Shown in pieces: positions 41,154-53,171 of a stretch of DNA of 64,000 bases. How positions within the stretch are numbered: the first letter of the stretch is position 1; every line of letters begins with the position of its first letter. Origin of the DNA: Ananas comosus (lineage: Eukaryota > Streptophyta > Magnoliopsida > Poales > Bromeliaceae). A program made the position numbers and the translations under genes. The notes under the pieces are model-generated. The model was not told the DNA's origin and searched no databases. It was given only the letters and a program-made list of their open reading frames with translations. Location: NCBI RefSeq assembly GCF_001540865.1, contig NC_033638.1, forward strand, positions 10,659,755 through 10,723,754, read 5' to 3'.

Positions 41154-41493
41154 CGGCTAATTTTCGACCCCTCATATGACAAGTCGGAGTAAGTTGGTTC
41201 TATTTTGTAACTTATCATATTGGCCACTTTTTCGCTCGGTTGTGGAGATCTGTCCAACTTGCACTTAGTTTATGCACTTATTATAAGAATTTAGTTCTTC
41301 GGAGCTAAATTTACATGCGAAGCTATGTATTAGTTTTTTATTTCTTTTTGGCCAGAGTGGTGTAACTGCAATAGGTTACATTATCTACTTGTTTCAGTCG
41401 CTTGTTGGCTTTTATTCAGCAACCAAGGTTTTGTTATCTAAATCCGACTTTTTAATTTAGTCCCTGTTAGTGCTGAATCTGTCCTTCATTCTT

Positions 41494-41536
41494 TTTTTTC
41501 TTTTTTTTTTTTTTTTTTGAGAAAAAGGTAGCAAGA
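41494..41536 (-). mobile_element. Tail-only retroposon insertion
   Basis: A T-rich run, then TTGAGAAAAAGGTAGCAAGA. Only poly(A) plus the tail as far as the hairpin loop was inserted. A perfect 15-bp target duplication CTGTCCTTCATTCTT lies at 41479-41493 and 41537-41551. Confidence 0.85.
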
Positions 41537-41551
41537 CTGTCCTTCATTCTT

Positions 41552-44500
41552 GATTATTGATTAGCGCGTAAATAAGTGGAATTTGATTGCGTACTTTCTG
41601 CCAAAAGCTAGGATGTATGATCACCCCACGAGCTGGCGAAGTACAATAATCTGGAAGATTACAGGTGAGCAAGTTAGTAGGAAATCGATGGTGGATTTAA
41701 ATTTTGGCTCTTTCTCTTGATCATCACTGTTCAGTTGAATATTTCAGTTATGTGTCTCCTCAGAGCTTTGGCCGTTCTTTGTACTGGAGTTGTAGAAAAT
41801 ACTTTTTCAGTTTAATCTAGCTCCCCGAGTTGAATCTGACTCATTTTCTGTTGCTCCTGAGCAATGCATTAAGCATATTCCTTTAGAAGCGTTACTTTTT
41901 TTCTTTTTTTTTTTTTTTGTGCGCGCGTGCAAGGAAATAAAGAAGATGATGCTACTATACTTACAGGTAGTGCGGAATATATTTTAAAGTGTTTGAAATT
42001 CAGCACTGTTGATTGGATTGGTTAGGATTTGATTGGGGATATATCTAATAAGTGACTGGGAATAGCAATGGGGCAGGGAGGAAATCTGGAGCTCTTTCCA
42101 GTTTCCTACTGTGTCGCATATTTGTATCCTCATCATATGCATTCCGGTCGTCCTTATCTTGTGCGTGCGACTTTATTGATCCAAAATATAAGAACCCAAG
42201 CGGGTGAGAACGGGATCCATACGGGAATCAAAACTTACAGATTAGGTAGAAGATGACGAAGCATTCCCGCAGCAGTTAGAAGCCCATTGTATCGTGTTCC
42301 AATTTCAAGTATGAACTGTCACGATAGAGACCGAACATTACAGCTTGCTATAACTTATAATAGTCGTCGACTATCTGGGGATGTATATATATAATAGTCT
42401 AACTATACTATTAAGGCAATTGAGTAGTACGAGCTAAAAATTCCAAGGTGGTGATGCTGACGAGTTATACTGGGTCCATAACGACAATAAATTACTAGTG
42501 AAAATACAAAAATACTATTCAAAAGAAACTAATAAGATCTTTATCGGGTTTGTATTAGCTGTAATTTATATTTTTGTCCGAACATTTTACATGGCCGACG
42601 CTATCAAAGAGTCACGCCCGCATCATTTCTTTGTTTGACTAGTGATGTTCCTGGACTGCACATCTGTGTCTTGTGTGGTTAGCATAATTTCCAAAACAAT
42701 CATAACCAAGGCTAAGGAGTTTGTCCCCAGTAATCGCGAATTTTAAAATCAACGTTCTCTTTTTTCTCCGGGCTAGTGTTAGCAGAATATCTGAGTTTTA
42801 TTGATAGCCAACGTTATTTAATTTGCTCACATACAGACATGAAACTTCTTGGTATGTTAAAAACTTAAAAATTTTATTAAATTGGAATTGATAAAAAATA
42901 ATTAGGACTCTGTTAGAAATTGAACGTGTGACCTCCTGCTTAAATACTACATTAAAAAAATAAAAAAAAAATCAACTGTTCGGGAAGCTTAAACTGTGAA
43001 AACAATATATGTTTTAATAATTTTATATTTCGCATGATAAGTTAATTAAAAAATTGCAGAGAGAGAGAGAGAGAGATATATATATATAATTGGAGCTGTC
43101 AATGTACCAAGAGCTTTATTTTAACATTCTGCCAGTAAGCTGCAGGGTTTGTTTAATCTAAAATTCTGGAGGTATGCTGCACGCACGTCTGGGAAGAGTA
43201 TTCAGAAGGACCTCTACATTCAAACTAAAGTGCTGCAATAAGTCAAATAAATGAAGGGGAAAAAAACTAAAATGTTTGGACGTGTAATGGAACTTTTCTT
43301 GTCTTGTGTGTGCATTAATTTTATACGCGGCATCGGCCTGGAGATTTTCCTGCATGCGTGCACCTCTGGCCAATATCTAGGTTCTCTCTGCTGAGCTCGG
43401 TCTTTGTTTTGACCATGGAAGAGCACGGAGTTTAGTTCTTAATTACATTGAAGTTTCAAGGCCTGTAATATATTATATCTTTTCTCAATTTGATGATTTG
43501 ACTTTTGCAATTTAAGAATATACTTGTAGCAGAATATATTGTATACAGCATTGGTTTTCTTTATAGTATATGTATTCTCCTTTTCTGAGGGAAGAAAAAT
43601 ACTTCATTTCTTGTATCAGCCACCTTTTGTATTTTTCTGAGGACTACATGATATTCTAGTTAATGTTGCTCTAGACATGACAGATATGAATTAACGCTTC
43701 TGGAAAGAGCATCTTAATTAATTATGTTCCAAAAGAAGCACATTTGGTCTCAAAGAGCTTGATTAATGGTGACGCAGAAATTTATCAGCCGCACTAGGAA
43801 AAGTCGCAATGGATTCCTTTGAAGGCCGCAGCCTATATATGAATATTGCTCTCCATTTTGATCACTTCATCTATGGCACCAACTAGTCAAGCCCATACTT
43901 AAACATACTTTAAAAGAGAAAAAAAAGAAGAAGAAGAAGAAGAAAGTTCAGTCCATGCCTACGTGGTGTGTCCCAACCACTGAATTTTTCTGTGCGCCCA
44001 ACAAGTAATAAGCATCAATATTTCACAAACTGGTCGAATCAGGTTGAACTGGCCGTTGGATTGAACCGATTGGTGATCGATCGGATCTAGTGGAAAATTA
44101 ATGAACCATTAAAAACAGTGTTTGCAATGATACTACAGGTAAAATCTTAAAGCAATAATATCTTTCAATGTGCATGGCTCGAATAAAGAGATCAATACAT
44201 CCCTCTCTAGATCGATCATGATAGTAATCTTTACTATCATTCTCATCCTTAATCCTTACGCGTCCTTATCTTAGTGACGAGTGTAGGAAGCTTGCCATCT
44301 CTTTACTCTAAGAAAAATAAATAAATAAAAATGAGAGCAAGTAGATATTAATTGAATCGAGAAGCTTAATCAACTAACCAGGTTAAAAAATTCAACAACG
44401 AACCCATGAGTAAGCATTAAATATTACTGGATTTGGTAAGATGTGATGTTCAAAAAGAAGGCTACAACAGCAACTGCTAAGATTAATTTTAATATACATT

Positions 44501-44859
44501 CCTTTTTCCTTCGGGAAAAGTTTAATTGCTTGGATATTTCGTGGTTTTTTACTTTTCTACCAAAAGACCAAATATAATATAAGTTTTTTAACTTTAATTA
44601 GTGTTGAAAAGCCACCATTGGCGACCATTTGTATTTTCACCCTTTGGATCTTTTGACAGCTGTAAGCCACGCAGTAGTCCACGTCAGCCTCTCTTTTTTA
44701 AACCGATCCTTCTCCCTCTCTTCCGCTCCCCCTCTCTCTCTCTCTCTCTATATATTAATTATATCTCTCTTTAACAACTTATCCCTTCTCAACATCAAAC
44801 TAAGCAACGAAAAAAAAAAAAAAAACTTGTGCTTTTGCCTCACATTCTTTTTCTTTGCA
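41552..44859. other. Intergenic, no gene recognised
   Basis: No convincing coding region. A (GA)n-(TA)n run lies at 43058-43088 and a CT-rich leader-like tract at 44731-44750, just upstream of the small gene at 44860. Confidence 0.5.
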
Positions 44860-45166
44860 ATGGAGGGTCTAATTCCGTTTGTGTATAGGACCATAATCCA
44901 CTACACAAATGGCGAGCAAACCCCGATAGGCGGGAACCCGGCCTTCAACGAATCGCCTTCGAATTCATACATGCGGCTCGCCGGAGACTCTGGAAGGTTC
45001 CAAGCCTCGGAGATCATCCACATCTTCTCCCCGCCGCCCTCCGGCATGCCTCCGGTAGCTTCCGCTGGGGCCCAGCAGTCTCCGCGGTGGCGGCCTGCTG
45101 CTTCGGGCATAGTTGCTGCTTCAGGCGGAGCAGCGCAGTCTCCCCGCCGCCGGCCGAATTCGATGG
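44860..45166 (+). CDS. Small plant-specific protein, 5' part, cut at an assembly gap
   Basis: Begins MEGLIPFVYRTIIHYTNGEQ. It continues with a Ser/Pro segment SPSNSYMRLAGDSGRF and a low-complexity Pro/Ala/Arg-rich stretch with a repeated SPRWRP/SPRRRP-type motif, ending PNSM at the N (45167). Short plant proteins opening MEGLIP-VY followed by a SYMRL-GDSGRF motif are known but have no assigned function. The start is the first ATG after a CT-rich leader, with an A-rich tract upstream. The missing end is almost certainly at 49371-49391 (see that entry), which would give about 107 residues. The bases after the N (45168-45295) belong to something else. Confidence 0.7.
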
Positions 45167-45167
45167 N

Positions 45168-45295
45168 GCTGGAGAAACTGGGAAAGGGGGACGGGGAATA
45201 GCGATGGGAAGAGGCGATACCTGAGCTTGAAGACGAGGACGAGGACGAGGACGAGGAACGGGATTGTGGATGCGGCGACGTAGAAGAGAGAGCTC
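45168..45295 (-). other. Stray GC-rich fragment next to an assembly N
   Basis: The minus strand is open and encodes a hydrophobic stretch (FLVLVLVLVFKLRYRLF) with no start or end, partly from a GACGAG repeat. It has no counterpart in the second copy of the duplicated segment. It could be a piece of an unrelated exon or repeat joined here. Confidence 0.3.
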
Positions 45296-45562
45296 GTGGA
45301 GGCTTTTTTTTTTTTTTTTTTTTTTTTTTTGGGTTTCATTAATAAGGTCGTTTGCTGCAGGAAAAGTCCTGCAGCTGTGGTGAAATTACGTCCTGATCTG
45401 CTTTGTAATGTTTCGATAATTAAGTGTGAAATGTGAATTTGTATAAATAGTATTTTTCTATTTTTAATTAAGGATTTATTATTACTTAAAATGTGTATTA
45501 ATCATCTGAAAATTGTGTTAACACTCTCGCGCCTCTGTACGTACATGATAAAAGTTCGAAAG

Positions 45563-46503
45563 TTTTTCTTTTTTTTTTTGAAAATAAGGTAGCATGCTAC
45601 CTGCTTCATTAAAGGATGAATTAGGCTACAAAAGTGAGGCAACTGGGCCTCAGATCAGAAATCATCAGAAAAAAAAAGAAAAAGAAAAAGGGACAAACTA
45701 TCGATTCACCGATAGAAAATGTTTCCACAGATTCGACAACTGGTTAACCTTGCATACAACTCTCAGGGGGTCCAGCTGCATCCCTTTGAAGATCGTATCG
45801 TTTCGGCACTCCCAGATGATCCACCAGCAAGCCGGTAGTTTTATGATCCAATTAGCTGAACACTGTAGACCCTTCGTACGTACCCACCCACCTATTCCAC
45901 ACCGAATGAACGTTGCCTCCTAGCTCCCCCGCCTGTACGCCCTCAACCGTCATCAATAAGATGAATTTAGATTATACGCAGTTAATGAACAGGTGATCAA
46001 CAGCTTCCTCATCAGACCCGCATAGCACACAAGCCGTATCACCAATCCACCTCCTTTTTATAAGATTATATGTTGTTAGAAGTCTCTTTTTGAGGACGAG
46101 CCAGCAAAAAATTTTAACTTTCAGAGATATACAAAGCCTCCAAAGCTTGATTGTGCGGTCATCCCTCGTACCTCCCTCATTCAGCACCGAGTATGCCGAC
46201 TTAACCGAGAAGCGCCCCCCAGATCCCCAACGCCAAAGGATCCTGTCGGGACTCTGATCTACAATAAAAACAGAGATCCGATCCTTAAGCTCCGAGATAA
46301 TAGTGCCCAAGTCCTGCCTAGTATCAGCCCCATTTCCAAATATTTTACGCCAGTCCCAACCGTCGTTCCCCCAATAGTCCGTAACTAAATCGTTCCTGCG
46401 TTCCGTCAAGTCATACACCTCCGGATAAGCCCGCTGCAAGGAAATCTCACCACACCATCGATCTATCCAAAAATCAATAGTGCGCCCCTTGCCCAGTTTA
46501 TAG
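45563..46503 (-). mobile_element. LINE 3' half with zf-RVT domain (unit A)
   Basis: On the minus strand an open frame of 155 residues (46439-45972) carries RAYPEVYDLTERRN, a WRWGSGGRFSVKSAY segment and the zinc-binding zf-RVT region (ACVLCGSDEEAVDHLFINC), the C-terminal part of plant L1-type ORF2. Upstream codons IDFWIDRWCGEISLQ extend it to about 46503. A roughly 400-bp tail region follows, ending in the shared tail (GGTAGCATGCTACC) and poly(A) at 45563-45579. It is 5'-truncated; endonuclease and reverse transcriptase domains are absent. Confidence 0.88.
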
Positions 46504-46608
46504 TGTAATCCTTAATGCACAGATAATATATGTAAAATTAAGCGATTGTATATCTATGTGGATGAAGTGAAACGACGTACGACGCTTGAATCAACTTTGA
46601 CGAATATG

Positions 46609-46733
46609 ATTTTTTTTTTTTTGATTTTTTCTCGAGGTCCTGGTTATCTCACCCCTATAGCCTAATTTATACCTTCAATGAATGAAGCAGATAGCATACT
46701 ACCTATTCTAAAAAAAAAAAAAAAAAAAAAAAA
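46609..46733 (+). mobile_element. LINE 3' tail insertion (unit A)
   Basis: A T run, a LINE 3' untranslated stretch, the tail GAAGCAGATAGCATACTACC and about 24 A. Flanked by ACTTTGACGAATATG / ACTTTAACGAATATG (46594-46608, 46734-46748). Also present in unit B, so it predates the split of the two copies. Confidence 0.82.
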
Positions 46734-48917
46734 ACTTTAACGAATATGTTAACTCAAAAAATTAATGTAATTGAGACTAATTAACCTAGAAATGATTTTA
46801 ATTAGAACGATAACATTATTCTTCTCTTGGTGCGAGAGATTGTTGCGTGGTTGGAATGTTTGATCCCTATATATCAATTTTCGTACGTGTGCGATCCAAC
46901 GAACAAATGAAAAAAGTTTCTCGAGACAGATAGTGAATTTAAATGTTGGCAAGTCTAAAAAAAAAATCCATAATTAAAAATAAATTGAAAAATTTTTTTC
47001 CCTTTTTTTTAAAAAAAGTCGAATTAGCCTTATCTCGGGAAACTACTGGGAAAGCAAGTCTAACTTGAGCTTCGCTTTTAGCTCCCACATTTTTCTCACT
47101 TGTTATTTTATACTGGGGTCCATATCTTAATGAGATGCAACACTTAATAATCAAGCGACTTTTATTACATGCATGTGAGAGAACGAGAGGCTTGTGGATG
47201 AATGGGCAATTTCCTGCTTCTTTCCTGATGACACACACGTGCTTGATTTTTAAAAAAAAAATAATAATAATAAATTGTTGTTTAAGAGGGTGCTTAAACG
47301 AGCAGTTGATTGTTTCTTTATCTTTCCTTAAAGAATGAAAAAGAAAGAAAAATAATAATAGTAGAGTATTGGTATGGCTAAATTATAGAAGTTGATGCCG
47401 AAAGAATTGACACCACGGGGCTCTTTTAAGAGTCAAACATCTAATAAGTGGCAAAAATGTACGTATGTATGTATTTATTTATTTATTTATTTATTTATGC
47501 AGAAGAAAAGGATGTCGGTATGGATATTTGATGGAGCTTCTTTTAAAATGTATCCCTCACTAGGTCGTTCAATTTTCTCTTTCATTTCCCAATTATTCCA
47601 TAAGATGATGAGACGTAGGAGCGAAAATTAGTGAAGAAAAAGCCAGCCCAACTTGTCCTGCATCATGCCAAACAAAAAGAGCAGCTGAAACTAGACCATG
47701 CATGACCTTAACAGCAGATGATTGTGGGCCATTTCGCTTATTAATCCAATTGCCATCTGCAAGGTTAGGTATATAAAGGGTATGCTTGGTATTGAGTAAT
47801 GTCAAATACCGAACTTAGAGAAGTTGCACCCAAAATATGTTGAAAAGTAATTTCCGTTTTCCAATGGGATTATAGAAATCATATCATGAGCAAACCAGTG
47901 ATCTTGGCAATGTCTTATGATAATTTAACAAAATAAATGGAATATTAATTTTCTCATTGCTTTTTAATAGCAGTCAGTAAAAGATTGCTGGGCTGATCAA
48001 AAGAAAAGGAAGCAAGCAAGAGGAATTAGATATGCTATTCAATATATAGGTGAGATACCCAAAAACACTTTTGCAGATTCTATAGTAAACCTGTGGGATG
48101 CACTAAAAGGTTGATGCGCCTAGATGGTTAGATTCAATGAGCTCTTGTATCTTGACAATTCAATTAAGCTGTTGACTGGTTTCTGGGCCAGGCTACGAGG
48201 AAACTTCATGGGCTGGGCTGGACTAAAAGGCTTATAAGTTTTCAATTTTCTCTATGAACGTTTTCCCTCAAAAAAAGAAATATATATTATATTTACTTAT
48301 TATTTATCAAATAGGGATTTTTTTTTTCTTTGTTTTTTTTTTTTTTGTCATAGATTAACTACATAAGCCGTTCAACAACAAGATTTCTACCTTTGTGCGC
48401 CAACTCATTTGGCACTTTTGAGTTGAAGTAGACGACCAGTTGTTTGATCAACTTGGTTCAATTGGTTGTCGAAATAATTTATATAATTTAAGTCCAAATT
48501 TTCATTTGGGTGGCAAATTAGCCAACCTCATGAGCCAAAAGACTTGATCTTACAATGAAGAGAAATTTCACAAATTTGCAATAGTATTAACTAATTCAAA
48601 TCAACTAACTGTGGATCTTATATAAATTAAAACTTCTCTAAGGTGGCCTTTTTGTAGACAGGAAGAAGTAGCAACCATTGGAAGTGCATTTAGTTTTGAT
48701 AAGTCAACAGGATTGATATCTATCCCATCTTCTTGAAGAGAAACAATTCTGTGTTCCGGGTAATACCTACCAATGCAACCAGATCACTAGAACGGGTCAA
48801 CCTTCTAGTGACCGACTGGAACGTGCAGCGACAGTAACTTACTACCTCTCTTCCTAACCTTCCCACACTCCGCTTGCTTCTGTAATCTTTTTGCACCATT
48901 TTTGTTTTCTTTCCTTG

Positions 48918-49297
48918 TGTAAGGACTCAACCCACTAGCAATAATAACTCGTTGGGTCCAAACACCAGCCCAAAATGCTTAAGCCCAGTTATTATTACTA
49001 GTGTCTAAGTCTTTTATAAACCCAATGACAACCCCATTCTCATCCGATATGGTATTATTAGGGTGTCATAGACTCCCCCCGGTTAAGGCCCTGATGTCCT
49101 CGTCAGTCCAATCACACACACAGCCCAAGATCACCAGGCGATGTGAGACTCGTCTCGCTAACCCGTCATCCAAACTCTGGCTCAGTCGAGACTCGCCACA
49201 CATGTCCAGCTGATAAACCGGCTCTGATACCAAATGTAACGACCCAGCCCACTAGCAACAATAACTCGTTGGGCCCAAACACCAACCCAAAATGCTT
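48918..49297 (-). mobile_element. TRIM (miniature LTR retrotransposon), cut by an assembly N
   Basis: Read on the minus strand: the 5' LTR (49297-49235, truncated at N 49298), then PBS TGGTATCAGAGC (49232-49221), about 150 bp of non-coding interior, a G-rich polypurine tract (plus-strand CTCCCCCCGG at 49073-49082) and the 3' LTR (49068-48918, 151 bp, TG...CA). The two LTRs match over the shared 63 bases with few changes. The interior is far too short to encode anything, which defines a TRIM. Confidence 0.82.
49221..49232 (-). other. TRIM primer-binding site (initiator tRNA-Met)
   Basis: The plus strand reads GCTCTGATACCA, the complement of TGGTATCAGAGC, two bases inside the LTR end. Confidence 0.85.
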
Positions 49298-49298
49298 N

Positions 49299-49391
49299 CG
49301 GCCTGCTGCTTCGGGCATAGTTGCTGCTTCAGGCGGAGCAGCGCAGTCTCCCCGCCGCCGGCCGAATTCGATGGCCCGCCGACAAGCCTGA
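49299..49391 (+). CDS. 3' end of the small protein gene (repeated 76 bp plus stop)
   Basis: Positions 49299-49374 repeat 45091-45166 exactly. The frame then continues ATG-GCC-CGC-CGA-CAA-GCC-TGA, giving the C-terminus MARRQA. This supplies the missing end of the gene started at 44860, and the identity looks like two overlapping contig ends. Confidence 0.65.
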   Translation, partial: RPAASGIVAASGGAAQSPRRRPNSMARRQA

Positions 49392-49543
49392 CGGACTGCA
49401 CTCGGAAAGCCGAGCATGCCGAATTGATCATCCCGCTTAATTTTCTCTCGAGGTAGAGTTTGTTCCATTTTGATTTGATATTTAGTAGAGGTGATCGATT
49501 AAGAACAAATTGTAAATGATATATAAATATATATTTGTGGAGG

Positions 49544-49581
<38 letters not shown>

Positions 49582-49810
49582 GTTTCATTAATAAGGTCGT
49601 TTGCTGCAGGAAAAGTCCTACAGCTGTGGTGAAATTACGTCCTGATCTGCTTTGTAATTTTCGATAATTAAGTGTGAAATGAGAATTTGTATAAATAGTA
49701 TTTTTCTATTTTTAATTAAGGATTTATTATTACTTAAAATGTGTATTAATCATCTGAAAATTGTGTTAACACTCTCGCGCCTCTGTACATACATGATAAA
49801 AGTTCGAAAG

Positions 49811-50843
49811 TTTTTTTTTTTCTTTTTTGATAATAAGATAGCATGCTATCCGCTTCATTCATTAAAAGAATGAATTAGCCTATAGCTAAGTTTATTTCTA
49901 AATCAAATAAACGAAACGGGTAGCGTGCTACCTATCTCTCTCTCAAAAAAAAAGAGAAAAGAAAAAAGAATTAGCCTACAGGAGTTAGCCAACCGGGCCT
50001 CAGATCAGAAATCATCAGAAAAAAAAAGGACAAACTATCGATTCACCGATAGAAATTGTTTCCACAAATTCGACAACTGGTTAACCTTGCAGACAGCTCT
50101 AAGGGGGTCCAGCTACATCCCTTTGAAGATCGTATCGTTTCGGCACTCTCAGATGATCCACCAGCAAACCGGTAGTTTTATGATCCAATTAGCTGAACAC
50201 TGTAGACCCTTCGTACGCACCCACCTATCCCACGCCGAATGAACGTCGCCTCCCAGCTCCCCCGCCTATATGCCCTCAACCGTCATCAATAAGATGAATT
50301 TAGTGTATATGCAGTTAATGAACAGGTGATCAACAATTTCCTCATGAGACCCACATAGCAGTAGCACGCAAGTCGTATCACCGATCCACCCCCTTTTTAT
50401 AAGGTTATCTGCCGTTAGAAATCTCTTTTTGAGGACGAGCCAACAGAAAATTTTTAACTTTCAGAGATATACAAAGTCTCCAAAGCTTGATTGTGCGGTC
50501 ATCCCTTGTACCTCCCTCATTCAGCACTGAGTATGCCGACTTAACCGAGAAGCGTCCCCCAGATCCCCAACGCCAAAGGATCCTGTCGGGACTCTGATCT
50601 ACAATAAAAACAGAGATCCGATCCTTAAGCTCCGAGATAATAGTGCCCAAGTCCTGCCTAGTATCAGCCCCATCTCCAAATATTTTACGCCAGTCCCAAC
50701 CGTCGCTCCCCCAACAGTCCGTAACTAAATCGTTCTTGCGTTCCGTCAAGTCATACACCTCCGGATAAGCCCGTTGCAAGGAAATCTCACCGCACCATCG
50801 ATCTATCCAAAAGTCAATAGTGCGTCCGTTGCCTAGTTTATAG
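49811..50843 (-). mobile_element. LINE 3' half (unit B)
   Basis: Same fragment as 45563-46503. The frame at 50779-50405 follows unit A (RAYPEVYDLTERKN, WRWGSGGRFSVKSAY) but shifts before the zinc region and ends early. The tail hairpin reads GATAGC-AT-GCTATC where unit A has GGTAGC-AT-GCTACC. A SINE fragment is nested inside. Confidence 0.87.
49883..49967 (+). mobile_element. 5'-truncated SINE nested in the LINE tail (unit B only)
   Basis: Begins in the SINE body (GCTAAGTTTATTTCTAAAT), then the tail GAAACGGGTAGCGTGCTACC and an A-rich run. An 11-bp duplication GAATTAGCCTA lies at 49872-49882 and 49968-49978. Unit A has the empty site. Confidence 0.88.
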
Positions 50844-50947
50844 TGTAATCCTTAATGCACAGATAATATATGTAAAATTAAGTGATTGTATATCTATGTG
50901 GATGAAGTGAAACTACGTACGGTGCTTGAATCAACTTTGACGAATAT

Positions 50948-51075
50948 GATTTTTTTTTTTTTGGATATTTTCTCGAGGTTTTGGTTGTCTCACCCCTATA
51001 GTCTAATTCATACCTTCAACGAATGAAGCAGATAGCATACTACTTATTCTCAAAAAAAAAAAAAAAAAAAAAAAA
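50948..51075 (+). mobile_element. LINE 3' tail insertion (unit B)
   Basis: Counterpart of 46609-46733, with the same target duplication (ACTTTGACGAATATG). Confidence 0.8.
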
Positions 51076-51510
51076 CTTTGACGAATATGTTAACTCAAAA
51101 AATTAATGTAATTGAGACTAATTAACCTAGAAATGATTTTAATTAGAACGATAACATTATTCTTCTCTTGGTGCGAGAGATTGATGCGTGGTTTGAATGT
51201 TTGATCCCTATATATCAATTTTCGTACGTGTGCGATCCAACGAACAAATGAAAAAAGTTTCTCGAGACAGATAGTGAATTTAAATGTTGGCAAGTCTAAA
51301 AAAAAAAATCCATAATTAAAAATAAATTGAAAATTTTTTTTCCCTTTTTTTTAAAAAAAGTCGAATTAGCCTTATCTCGGGAAACTACTGGGAAAGCAAG
51401 TCTAACTTGAGCTTCGCTTTTAGCTCCCACATTTTTCTCACTTGTTATTTTATACTGGGGTCCATATCTTAATGAGAAGCAACACTTAATAATCAAGCGA
51501 CTTTTATTAC

Positions 51511-51727
51511 GGTGCTTAAACGAGCAGTTGATTGTTTCTTTATCTTTCCTTAAAGAATGAAAAAGAAAGAAAATTAATAATAGTAGAGTATTGGTATGGC
51601 TAAATTANAATAATAAATTGTTGTTTAAGAGGGTGCTTAAACGAGCAGTTGATTGTTTCTTTATCTTTCCTTAAAGAATGAAAAAGAAAGAAAATTAATA
51701 ATAGTAGAGTATTGGTATGGCTAAATT
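51511..51727. repeat. Unmerged assembly overlap around N 51608
   Basis: About 97 bases before the N (from GGTGCTTAAACGAGCAG to GGCTAAATTA) recur in 51632-51727. Unit A has this sequence once. Confidence 0.75.
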
Positions 51728-51733
51728 ATAGAA

Positions 51734-51900
51734 TTTTTTTTTTTTTAGAAAAAAGTAGCGTGCTACCCGCTTCATTCATTCAATAAGTGAATTAAGCTAC
51801 ATGGGTGAGGCAGCAAGGTCTCGACGAAAGGAAAAAAAAAAAAAGAAAAAAAAAAAGAAGTACGGTCACTCTACTGGACTAAGTTTCCTCCACAGCAGGC
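51734..51900 (-). mobile_element. LINE 3' tail insertion (unit B only)
   Basis: A T run, the tail GTAGCGTGCTAC in minus orientation and LINE 3' untranslated DNA (GTGAGGCAGCAAGGTCTC). A short TAGAA repeat flanks it. Unit A shows the empty site TATAGAAGTTGATG. Confidence 0.85.
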
Positions 51901-53171
51901 TAGAAGTTGATACTGAAAGAATTGACACCATGGGGCACTTTTAAGAGTCAAACATCTAATAAGTGGCAAAAATGTATGTATGTATTTATTTATTTATTTA
52001 TTTATGCAGAAGAAAAAGATGTTGGTATGGATATTTGATGGAGCTTCTTTTAAAATGTATCCCTCAGTAGGTCGTTCAATTTTCTCTTTCATTTCCCAAT
52101 TATTCCATAAGATGATGAGACGTAGGAGCGAAAATTAGTGAAGAAAAAGCCAGCCCAACTTGTACTGCATCATGCCGAACAGAAAGAGCAGCTGAAACTA
52201 GACCATGCATGACCTTAACAGCAGATGATTGTGGGCCATTTCGCTTATTAATCCAATTGCCATCTGCAAGGTTAGGTATATAAAGGGTATGCTTGGTATT
52301 GAGTAATGTCAAATACCGAACTTAGAGAAGTTGCACCCAAAATATGTTGAAAAGTAGTTTCCGTTTTCCAATGGGATTATAGAAATCATATCATGAGCAA
52401 ACCAGTGATCTTGGCAATGTCTTATGATCATTTAACGAAATAAATAGAATATTAATTTTCTCATTGCTTTTTAATAGCAATCAGTAAAAGATTGCTCGGC
52501 TGATCAAAAGAAAAGGAAGCAAGCAAGAGGAATATCAACAGGATTTATCATGCCCTGTTTAGATATGCTATTCAATATATAGATGAGATGCCCAAAAACA
52601 CTTTTGCAGATTCTATAGTAAACCTGTGGGATGCACTAAAAGGTTGATGCGCCTAGATGGTTAGATTCAATGAGCTCTTGTATCTTGACAATTCAATTAA
52701 GCTGTTGACTGGTTTCTGGGCCAGGCTACGAGGAAACTTCATGGGCTGGGCTCGACTAAAACGCTTATAAGTTTTCAATTTTCTATATGAACGTTTTCCC
52801 TTAAAAAAAGAAATATATATTATATTTACTTATTATTTATCAAAATAATAATCAAATAGGGAATTTTTTTTCTTCTTTTTTCTTTGTTTTTTTTTTTTTT
52901 TGTCATAGATTAACTACATAAGCCGTTCAACAACAAGATTTTTACCTTTGTGCGCCTACGTACGGTGCAACTCATTTGGCACTTTTGAGTTGAAGTAGGC
53001 GAGCAGTTGTTTGATCAACTTGGTTCAATTGGTTGTCGAAATAATTTATATAATTTAAGTCCAAATTTTCATTTGGGTGGCAAATTAGCCAACCTCATGA
53101 ACCAAAAGACTTGATCTTACAATGAAGAGAAATTTCACAAATTTGCAATAGTATTAACTAATTCAAATCAA

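Larger units (their letters stand above)
45296..48743. repeat. Duplicated segment, unit A
   Basis: Closely matches 49537-53652 in the same orientation along its whole length, apart from insertions in unit B and about 100 bp near 47170-47270 replaced at an N in unit B. Contents: a LINE fragment, a LINE tail and non-coding DNA. There is no host gene. Confidence 0.92.
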
